A stretch of 5,433 nucleotides of DNA, from positions 1-5,433 of the forward strand of contig JAUXNR010000939.1 in the NCBI GenBank assembly GCA_030682755.1, given 5' to 3'. The DNA is from Flavobacterium sp. Lineage in GTDB: Bacteria > Bacteroidota > Bacteroidia > Flavobacteriales > Flavobacteriaceae. A program made the translations under genes and the position numbers. Shown one piece after another: positions 1 through 4,907 of this stretch; the first letter of the stretch is position 1; each line of letters begins with the position of its first letter. The notes beneath the pieces are model-generated. The model made no database searches, was not told the DNA's origin, and worked only from the letters and a program-made list of their open reading frames with translations.

Positions 1-315
1 GCTAATGGAAACGTCACGCAATCTAAAACTACATTTGCAAATTCAGGTGGCTTAATTCCTCTGGGACAAGTTTATACCCATAATTTAATTCAACAAGCAG
101 GATTGCAAAATATTCCAGGAACATCTGGACTTGACGCATCAACTTCATCAAGTCTTAATATACCAATTTTTGCAGTAGATTCATATACAGGAAATACAAC
201 AGGAGGCAATGCTATTCATAGGGTGAATCCAAATGGTACTGCTACTAATAATGTTGGAACAACATCTAGCAACACTGTTGGAACAGATGTATTAAGACAT
301 AAAATAGGCTTATGA
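1..315 (+). CDS. C-terminal fragment of a large protein, possible degenerate JAB/DUF4329-like domain (polymorphic toxin type)
   Basis: The reading frame is open from the first base and ends at TGA 313-315, so this is the last 104 residues of a protein starting outside the window. A TTG at 103 is in frame but is not needed as a start. No signal peptide or membrane segment is visible, and the tail is rich in Gly, Asn, Thr and Ser. Residues 22-29 (GQVYTHNL), then TSGLD (41-45), NIPIFAVD (53-60) and IHRVNPNG (72-79), follow the order of JAB/JAMM-like domains of the DUF4329 type: an HxHP motif, SxxD, a 'IPvyvv' strand and a final 'P-x-G' strand. Here the first histidine of HxH is Tyr25, while His27 and the S-x-x-D (Ser42, Asp45) remain, so metal binding may be impaired. 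Such domains occur at the ends of RHS/YD-repeat and other polymorphic-toxin proteins. The stop overlaps the next gene by ATGA, suggesting coupled translation. The domain call comes from pattern recognition only; the coding frame is much surer than the function. Confidence 0.55.
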   Translation, partial: ANGNVTQSKTTFANSGGLIPLGQVYTHNLIQQAGLQNIPGTSGLDASTSSSLNIPIFAVDSYTGNTTGGNAIHRVNPNGTATNNVGTTSSNTVGTDVLRHKIGL

Positions 316-743
316 AAAAGTATATCGCAATAATGACTTTAATATTTTGTGCTTGTAGTTCGAACAAGTCAAATAATAGTACAACTATTCCTTATATCTT
401 TCCTAACAAAGTAACTTCATTAATGTCAGATTATTTAATGAAGAATAAGGATATTAGTTTTCTTCATTTATCTAGATCAAACAATGATTGGGTTTTAACT
501 TTTGTAAAGTGTGATGGATGTGATAATGATAACTTGATTAAGAACACTAACAGAAAGGTTTATGTAAACAGAAAATTTTATCCATTATTATTTGATTCAG
601 ATGAAAAATTTTCAATTAAAGAAACTGGCGATTATTTAATTTCAACAGATATGGAATCATTTAATCGTCAAACATTTCTTTTACATAATAAATACCATAT
701 AATATTTGATCAAAACGATGCTGTAAAATATCACGGTTTTTAG
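312..743 (+). CDS. Small predicted lipoprotein, possible immunity partner of the upstream protein
   Basis: This encodes 143 residues of a family I do not recognise. It begins with a short lipoprotein-like signal: two lysines, a hydrophobic run (residues 4-14) and FCAC-SS, with Cys15 as the likely lipidated residue. Phe at -3 and Cys at -2 are not the ideal lipobox. The mature part is polar and contains a CDGC (67-70) CxxC pair that could form a disulfide or bind metal, and there are no further membrane segments. The ATG at 312 overlaps the upstream TGA (ATGA), so the two genes are probably co-transcribed and translationally coupled. A small secreted or lipidated protein directly after a toxin-like C-terminus fits an immunity protein, but this is inference from position. 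The stop codon TAG (741-743) lies exactly against the first insertion-sequence end at 744, so the native C-terminus may be lost. Base composition is very AT-rich, typical of accessory genes in these genomes. Confidence 0.7.
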   Translation: MKKYIAIMTLIFCACSSNKSNNSTTIPYIFPNKVTSLMSDYLMKNKDISFLHLSRSNNDWVLTFVKCDGCDNDNLIKNTNRKVYVNRKFYPLLFDSDEKFSIKETGDYLISTDMESFNRQTFLLHNKYHIIFDQNDAVKYHGF

Positions 744-837
744 GGTAATGTTCCATAATTAGTGATGAACAAATTTTAATAATTTAACCATTTGTAAATC
801 AATATTTAAATAAAATTTAAACCTAAAAGGTAAGCTG
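744..837 (+). repeat. Relic left end of an IS1-family element (copy A)
   Basis: These 94 bases align without gaps to 968-1061, the left end of the complete IS downstream, with about 13 mismatches by eye (near 86% identity). Bases 781-803 are identical to 1005-1027. It starts with GGTAATGTTCC, the IS1-type terminus, and stops in the loop of the hairpin that the complete copy carries, where the next IS terminus begins at 838. There is no transposase behind it, so it is a truncated left end. Confidence 0.8.
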
Positions 838-864
838 GGTAATGTCCCAAATTAGAGCATGGTC
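838..864 (+). repeat. Second IS1-type terminus, diverged (copy B)
   Basis: GGTAATGTCCCAAA at 838 repeats the terminus seen at 744 and 968. With one or two single-base gaps the likeness continues through TTAG and ATG to about 864, after which the sequence is unlike the other copies. It has the same orientation as the others and abuts the truncated copy A exactly. The limit on the right is uncertain. Confidence 0.6.
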
Positions 865-885
865 TAAATTTTAAAATTAAATACT

Positions 886-928
886 TGAAAAACAGCAGTT
901 AGCATAAAAGCTGAATGCTGTTTTTTTA
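886..928 (+). terminator. Strong intrinsic terminator
   Basis: AACAGCAGTTAGC (891-903) pairs with GCTGAATGCTGTT (910-922) around the loop ATAAAA. This gives 13 positions with one mismatch and one G-T wobble, extended by A-T pairs at the base. Seven T residues (921-927) follow the stem on the + strand. It lies about 150 bases after the lipoprotein gene and would end transcripts coming from that operon. A shorter A-run at 888-892 could give some activity on the other strand. Confidence 0.8.
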
Positions 929-954
929 TATAAAAATAGACTTTAAATGATTAG

Positions 955-980
955 GGTAATGTTCCAAGGTAATGTTCCAA
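955..980 (+). repeat. Tandem 13-base duplication of the IS terminus (copies C and D)
   Basis: GGTAATGTTCCAA occurs twice head to tail, at 955-967 and 968-980. The second is the outer tip of the complete IS. The first may be a relic of an older copy cut to 13 bases or a later tandem duplication. It is longer than the 8-9 base target duplications usual for IS1, and no matching copy is seen on the right side. Confidence 0.85.
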
Positions 981-1047
981 AGTTAGTGATGAATCAATAA
1001 TTACAATTTAACCATTTGTAAATCAATTTATAAACAAAATTTAAAAC

Positions 1048-1078
1048 AAAAAGGTAAGCTGTAAAGTTTACCTTTTTT
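1048..1078 (+). terminator. Hairpin terminator in the IS leader
   Basis: AAAAAGGTAA (1048-1057) pairs perfectly over 10 bases with TTACCTTTTT (1068-1077) around a 10-base loop, and the 3' arm runs into six T residues (1073-1078). It lies 30 bases before the transposase ATG, between the IS left end and the gene, where it can stop transcripts entering from outside the element. This is a known way that insertion sequences limit their own activation. The transposase promoter would then lie between the hairpin and the gene, or transcripts must read through. Confidence 0.7.
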
Positions 1079-1107
1079 AAATTTGAAAAAGGCTTAAAAC
1101 GAATGTA

Positions 1108-1806
1108 ATGAAGAAAAGTGATACCACGTGTTGCAAAGTTAGTGATACTGGAATTTGTCCTAATTGTAAATCGAAAAAGTTCATTAAAAACGGTTTTACC
1201 AAGAATAGAAAACAGCAATATTTTTGTAAAAGTTGCAACACAAGAAGTATAGATTATTATTCCAACAAAGCTTGTTATAAGAATATAAATTCATTCATTA
1301 TACAATTAACTAAAGAAGGTGTTGGAATTAGAAGTACAGCAAGAATTCTAACTATTTCTACTACAACGGTTTTAAAAAGAATCATTACCATTGCAAGGTC
1401 TATCAAAACACCTCCAATCGCATCAGGTAAAATTTATGAAGTAGATGAAATGAGAAGTTTTATTAAAAGTAAAAGCCATCCCATTTGGATTGTGTATGCT
1501 TTTCAAAGAAAAACAAAAATGGTTGTCAGTTTTGCAATTGGGAAACGAACATTAAGAACACTTGGCTTGGTAACTAATGTGTTGATGCTATCCAAAGCCA
1601 AACGAATTTATTCAGATGGTTTAAGACATTATAAATCACTCATTGATAAAACGGTTCATTGTGTTAAAAGATTTGGCACCAATCAAATAGAAAGAAACAA
1701 CCTTAGTTTACGCAATAACTTGAAAAGACTAAACCGCAAAACCATTTGTTATTCCAAGAGTTATTCTGTTTTGCTATGTGTTTTAAAAATTTATTTTTGG
1801 GCATGA
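1108..1806 (+). CDS. IS1-family transposase, InsA-InsB in one frame
   Basis: This encodes 232 residues of a DDE transposase that cuts and joins the ends of its element. Residues 17-43 form an InsA-type zinc ribbon with CPNC (17-20) and CKSC (40-43). An InsA-like helix-turn-helix follows (about 60-95; GVGIRSTARIL matches the IS1 'GVGCRATARIM' pattern). The InsB-type catalytic part starts near 105, with D113 in EVDEMRSF, D170 in YSDGLRHY and E195 in TNQIERNN; the IS1 counterparts are MDEQW, MTDGW and TQRIERHN. The conserved RNNLKRLNRKT and SKS segments follow, so the C-terminus appears complete. In classical IS1, insA and insB lie in two frames joined by a -1 frameshift; here they are one continuous frame, as in many other IS1-family members. 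ATG 1108 is the only Met before the zinc ribbon. The first 16 residues carry a repeated SDT...C pattern and include DNA nearly identical to the IS end. Confidence 0.92.
   Translation: MKKSDTTCCKVSDTGICPNCKSKKFIKNGFTKNRKQQYFCKSCNTRSIDYYSNKACYKNINSFIIQLTKEGVGIRSTARILTISTTTVLKRIITIARSIKTPPIASGKIYEVDEMRSFIKSKSHPIWIVYAFQRKTKMVVSFAIGKRTLRTLGLVTNVLMLSKAKRIYSDGLRHYKSLIDKTVHCVKRFGTNQIERNNLSLRNNLKRLNRKTICYSKSYSVLLCVLKIYFWA
1129..1146 (+). repeat. Internal copy of the IS end inside the transposase gene
   Basis: These 18 bases match 973-990 of the left terminus at 17 positions (G1133 against C977 is the only difference), in the same orientation. They encode residues 8-13 (CCKVSD) of the transposase, just ahead of the zinc ribbon. 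The outermost GGTA is not conserved here. Confidence 0.8.
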
Positions 1807-1910
1807 TTGCTTCTTTTCATCAAAGTGTACCAAACAATTCACACAAATGTACTTCCAAAAATTAACACCAAAAGAATCTCCATAAAATTTCCTTATTTCC
1901 ATAACTCTTT

Positions 1911-1918
1911 TACCTTTG
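1911..1918 (+). promoter_or_regulatory. Candidate -7 element for the malic enzyme gene
   Basis: TACCTTTG fits the Bacteroidota -7 consensus TAnnTTTG and lies 28 bases before the maeB ATG, leaving a short leader. No convincing TTTG/TTG -33 element is seen 19-21 bases upstream, only AT-rich sequence. It lies outside the IS, so maeB need not depend on IS-borne transcription. Confidence 0.45.
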
Positions 1919-1946
1919 TAAGTCAAACTAAAGAATCGCTTTACTC

Positions 1947-4244
1947 ATGCACAAAGACAGTAAAAGAAGAGAAGCCTTATTATATCATGCCAAACCAAGT
2001 CCGGGTAAAATTCAGGTGGTGCCTACCAAGAAATACGCCACACAACGTGATTTATCGTTAGCTTATTCACCGGGAGTGGCCGAACCTTGTTTGGAAATTG
2101 CAAAAGACGTAAACAACGTTTATAAATATACTGCCAAAGGAAATTTGGTAGCCGTAATCACTAACGGAACTGCTGTTTTAGGCTTAGGTGACATTGGTCC
2201 CGAAGCTTCAAAACCAGTAATGGAAGGAAAAGCATTGCTTTTTAAAATCTTTGCCGATATTGATGTGTTTGATATTGAAGTAGGCACTAAAGATATCGAT
2301 GCATTTATCGAAACCGTTAAGAATATCGCTCCCACTTTTGGAGGCATAAATTTAGAAGATATTAAAGCACCTGAATCCTTTGAAATTGAACGTCGTTTGG
2401 TGGAAGAATTGAATATTCCGGTGATGCACGATGATCAACACGGAACGGCCATTATTTCATCTGCCGCATTGTTAAATGCGTTGGAACTAGCCGGAAAAAA
2501 AGCAACTGACATTAAAGTGGTGGTTTCCGGAGCAGGTTCAGCGGCATTGGCTTGTGCTAATTTGTATTTATTATTAGGTGTGAAAGTTGAGAACATCATC
2601 ATGTTTGACCGAGATGGTGTGTTGCATCCGGAACGTACTGATTTATCTCCTTTGCAACGGAATTATACTCATGCAACTGCAGGAACTTCATTGCAACAAG
2701 CTTTGGTTAATGCGGATGTTTTTTTAGGATTGTCAGCCGGAAACATTTTAACTCCTGAAATGCTTTTGGGTATGGCCAATGATCCGATTGTTTTTGCGAT
2801 GGCCAATCCAATTCCGGAAATTGAATATAATTTGGCTGTAAACACCCGAAAAGATATCATTATGGCAACCGGTCGTTCAGACCATCCGAATCAAGTGAAT
2901 AATGTGTTGGGATTCCCGTACATTTTTAGAGGTGCTTTGGATGTTAGAGCGACAAAAATAAACGAAGCCATGAAAATGGCTGCCGTTCATGCGTTAGCTC
3001 AATTGGCCAAAATGCCGGTTCCGGAGCAAGTAAATATTGCATATGGCGAAACCAAGTTGAATTTTGGTCGTGATTATATCATTCCAAAACCATTTGACCC
3101 GAGGTTGATTACCATTGTGGCACCAGCCGTTGCAAAAGCAGCTATGGAATCCGGTGTGGCACAACATCCGATTTTGGATTGGGAAAAATACGAAGAAGAA
3201 TTAGCAGAGCGTTTGGGTTCAGATAATAAAATCGTTCGTTTGTTGTCTAACCGAGCGAAAACAGACCCAAAACGAGTGGTTTTTGCAGAAGCCGATCATT
3301 TGGACGTGTTGAAAGCCGCTCAAATTGTTTTGGAAGAAGGCATTGGCAAACCAATTTTGTTAGGAAATAAAGAAATCATTTTAGAATTAAAAGAAGAAAT
3401 TGGATTTTTTGCAGAAGTTCCAATTCTTGACCCTAAAACCAATGAATGTGATGAAAAACGATTGCAGTATGCCACTACTTTTTGGGAAAGCAGAAAACGC
3501 AGAGGAATAACATTGTTAGATGCTCAAAAATGGATGCGGGAACGCAATTATTTTGCCGCAATGATGGTGAATGAAGGTGAAGCAGATGCGTTGATAACAG
3601 GATATTCAAGAAGTTATCCCTCAGTTGTGAAACCAATTATGCAGTTGATTGATAAAGCTCCGGGTGTGACTCGAATTGCAACAACTAATTTGATGATGAC
3701 CAAACGAGGTCCGATGTTTTTATCGGATACGGCCATCAATGTTGATCCTAGTGCGGATGACTTAGCAAAAATTGCGTTGATGACGGCTCGAACGGCTCGT
3801 ATGTTTGGCGTGGAACCGGTTATTGCTATGGTTTCGTATTCAAATTTCGGTTCTTCTCAAAATGCAAGTGCCGTAAAAGTCAGAGAAGCGGTAGCTTATT
3901 TACATAAATATTATCCTGATTTGATTGTGGATGGAGAGATTCAAACGGATTTTGCTTTGAATTCAGAAATGCTAAAAAACAAGTTTCCTTTTTCTAAATT
4001 AGCCGGAAAGAAAGTAAACACCTTGATATTCCCTAATTTAGAAGCCGCAAATATCAATTATAAAATGCTGAAAGAGCTTTATAATGTTGATTCAATTGGC
4101 CCGATAATGTTAGGGTTAGACAAGCCTGTTCACATTTTTCAATTGGGAGCAAGTGTAGAAGAAATGGTGAACATGGCCGCTGTAGCAGTGGTTGATGCAC
4201 AGGAAAAAGAAAAACGATTCAAGTCTATAAAAGTTAGTTTTTAA
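1947..4244 (+). CDS. maeB: NADP-dependent malic enzyme, MaeB type with phosphotransacetylase-like C-terminal domain
   Basis: This cytoplasmic enzyme oxidatively decarboxylates malate to pyruvate and CO2, usually with NADP, feeding gluconeogenesis and NADPH supply. The 765 residues match the usual 750-770 of the long bacterial form. The malic enzyme N-terminal domain (about 15-160) has SLAYSPGV with catalytic Tyr40, the EGK lysine Lys95 and metal ligands in NLED (E137, D138) and HDDQHGT (161-167). The NAD(P)-binding domain (about 165-400) has the Rossmann motif GAGSAA (195-200), ANPIPE (286-291) and TGRSDHPNQVNN (308-319). A phosphate acetyl/butyryl transferase-like domain occupies about 430-755 (FAEADH, ITGYSRSYPSV, FPNLEAANINYK). 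In E. coli MaeB this domain is regulatory and not an active transferase. ATG 1947 gives the expected MxKxxKRREAL start; an overlapping frame at 1807-2061 is a shadow. NADP preference is from the family, not proven here. The following gene is 78 bases away with its own promoter-like element. Confidence 0.96.
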   Translation: MHKDSKRREALLYHAKPSPGKIQVVPTKKYATQRDLSLAYSPGVAEPCLEIAKDVNNVYKYTAKGNLVAVITNGTAVLGLGDIGPEASKPVMEGKALLFKIFADIDVFDIEVGTKDIDAFIETVKNIAPTFGGINLEDIKAPESFEIERRLVEELNIPVMHDDQHGTAIISSAALLNALELAGKKATDIKVVVSGAGSAALACANLYLLLGVKVENIIMFDRDGVLHPERTDLSPLQRNYTHATAGTSLQQALVNADVFLGLSAGNILTPEMLLGMANDPIVFAMANPIPEIEYNLAVNTRKDIIMATGRSDHPNQVNNVLGFPYIFRGALDVRATKINEAMKMAAVHALAQLAKMPVPEQVNIAYGETKLNFGRDYIIPKPFDPRLITIVAPAVAKAAMESGVAQHPILDWEKYEEELAERLGSDNKIVRLLSNRAKTDPKRVVFAEADHLDVLKAAQIVLEEGIGKPILLGNKEIILELKEEIGFFAEVPILDPKTNECDEKRLQYATTFWESRKRRGITLLDAQKWMRERNYFAAMMVNEGEADALITGYSRSYPSVVKPIMQLIDKAPGVTRIATTNLMMTKRGPMFLSDTAINVDPSADDLAKIALMTARTARMFGVEPVIAMVSYSNFGSSQNASAVKVREAVAYLHKYYPDLIVDGEIQTDFALNSEMLKNKFPFSKLAGKKVNTLIFPNLEAANINYKMLKELYNVDSIGPIMLGLDKPVHIFQLGASVEEMVNMAAVAVVDAQEKEKRFKSIKVSF

Positions 4245-4295
4245 TAGATTTTTTGTGTTTGTTTGGTTAAATGATTATAAATTAAAGTTTTTTGT

Positions 4296-4303
4296 TACAT
4301 TTG
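4296..4303 (+). promoter_or_regulatory. Candidate -7 element for ruvA-sprA
   Basis: TACATTTG matches TAnnTTTG exactly and lies 19 bases before the ruvA ATG. It sits in the 78-base gap after maeB, where no terminator hairpin is visible. A TTTG at 4262-4265 is too far upstream (30 bases) to be a standard -33 element, so only the -7 half is supported. Confidence 0.5.
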
Positions 4304-4322
4304 AAAGCAACTTAGCCAACAC

Positions 4323-4904
4323 ATGATAGCGTATATTCAGGGTAGATTAACAGAAAAAACTCCCACTTCTGTAGTTATTGACTGCAATGGAGTTGGTTAT
4401 GATATTAACATTTCACTTCATACATATTCTCAAATTTCAGATTCAGAAAATTTAAAATTGTATACGTTTCTTCAAGTAAAAGAAGATTCGCATACTTTAT
4501 TTGGCTTTGCCGAAAAATCTGAAAAGGAATTGTTTAAATTGCTTTTGTCTGTTTCCGGAATTGGAGCTTCAATAGCCAGAACAATGTTATCTTCTTTAGA
4601 TCCAAAACAAATTATTCAAGCCATAGCTGTTGCTGACGTAAATGCTATTCAATCCATCAAAGGAATTGGAGCTAAAACAGCACAACGCGTTATTTTGGAT
4701 TTGAAAGACAAAGTGGTGAAAATTTACGACTTAGATGAAGTTTCTACCTTTGCGAACAATACAAATAAAGATGAAGCGTTATCTGCTTTGGAGGTTTTAG
4801 GATTTAACAAAAAATTGGCAGAGAAAGTGGTGGACAAAATGGTGAAAGAAAATCCTAATGCCACAATTGAAACTATTATAAAACAAGCTTTAAAAAACTT
4901 ATAA
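4323..4904 (+). CDS. ruvA: Holliday junction branch migration protein RuvA
   Basis: RuvA binds four-way DNA junctions as a tetramer and loads the RuvB helicase for branch migration in recombinational repair. The 193 residues match the usual 190-205. The N-terminal OB-fold domain (1-62) starts with the typical MIAYIQGRL and contains NGVGYDI (22-28) and LFGFAE (59-64). The central domain has the two helix-hairpin-helix motifs, VSGIGASIAR (77-86) and IKGIGAKTAQRV (112-123). A linker (about 135-148) leads to the small C-terminal domain III (149-193; EALSALEVLGF), which contacts RuvB. The ATG at 4323 gives the standard N-terminus. Only three bases separate its TAA from the sprA start at 4908, so the two genes probably form one transcript despite unrelated roles. 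Nothing is missing or unusual in the protein. Confidence 0.97.
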   Translation: MIAYIQGRLTEKTPTSVVIDCNGVGYDINISLHTYSQISDSENLKLYTFLQVKEDSHTLFGFAEKSEKELFKLLLSVSGIGASIARTMLSSLDPKQIIQAIAVADVNAIQSIKGIGAKTAQRVILDLKDKVVKIYDLDEVSTFANNTNKDEALSALEVLGFNKKLAEKVVDKMVKENPNATIETIIKQALKNL

Positions 4905-4907
4905 TTC

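Larger units (their letters stand above)
744..1107. other. Gene-free interval made of stacked IS ends
   Basis: No credible gene lies between the lipoprotein stop and the transposase start. The interval holds four same-orientation copies of the GGTAATGTYCC terminus (744, 838, 955, 968), an intrinsic terminator (886-928), the 94-base left end of the complete IS and a second hairpin terminator (1048-1078). The stretch 865-885 and the bases 929-954 are plain AT-rich sequence with no structure I can name. Confidence 0.75.
968..1831 (+). mobile_element. IS1-family insertion sequence, right end poorly defined
   Basis: The left end GGTAATGTTCCAAAGTTAGT resembles the known IS1 terminus (GGTRATG...CCAACTTA.TGAT). 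It is followed by a leader with a terminator hairpin and one transposase gene (1108-1806) showing clear InsA and InsB features. The right end should be a reverse copy of the left. The nearest match is at 1815-1831, whose reverse complement begins GGTACAC and contains TGATGAA. It shares only the outer GGTA and TGATGAA with the left end and is about 10 bases shorter between them. No 8-9 base target duplication is visible beside 968 and 1831. The element is about 864 bases if 1831 is its end. The transposase looks intact, but mobility of this copy is doubtful because of the right end. Confidence 0.7.

Noticed and set aside
103..315. A separate 70-residue gene starting at TTG 103
   Set aside because: The same frame is open back to base 1 with similar composition and the JAB-like pattern begins upstream of 103, so it is the tail of a longer protein.
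955..967. Target-site duplication of the IS
   Set aside because: The 13-base copy is the IS terminus itself rather than flanking DNA, and no matching sequence follows the right end.
744..980. CRISPR array
   Set aside because: The repeated unit is an IS terminus at irregular spacing (94, 117 and 13 bases) without uniform spacers or cas genes.
994..1218. Minus-strand 74-residue open frame
   Set aside because: It lies opposite the IS leader and transposase start, shows no recognisable domain, and reads as a shadow of AT-rich sequence.
1807..2061. 84-residue frame right after the transposase
   Set aside because: It overlaps the start of maeB in another frame, has no family features, and begins immediately at the transposase stop.
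2120..2860. Minus-strand open frames within maeB (2120-2347 and 2669-2860)
   Set aside because: Both are antisense shadows of a strongly conserved enzyme-coding region.
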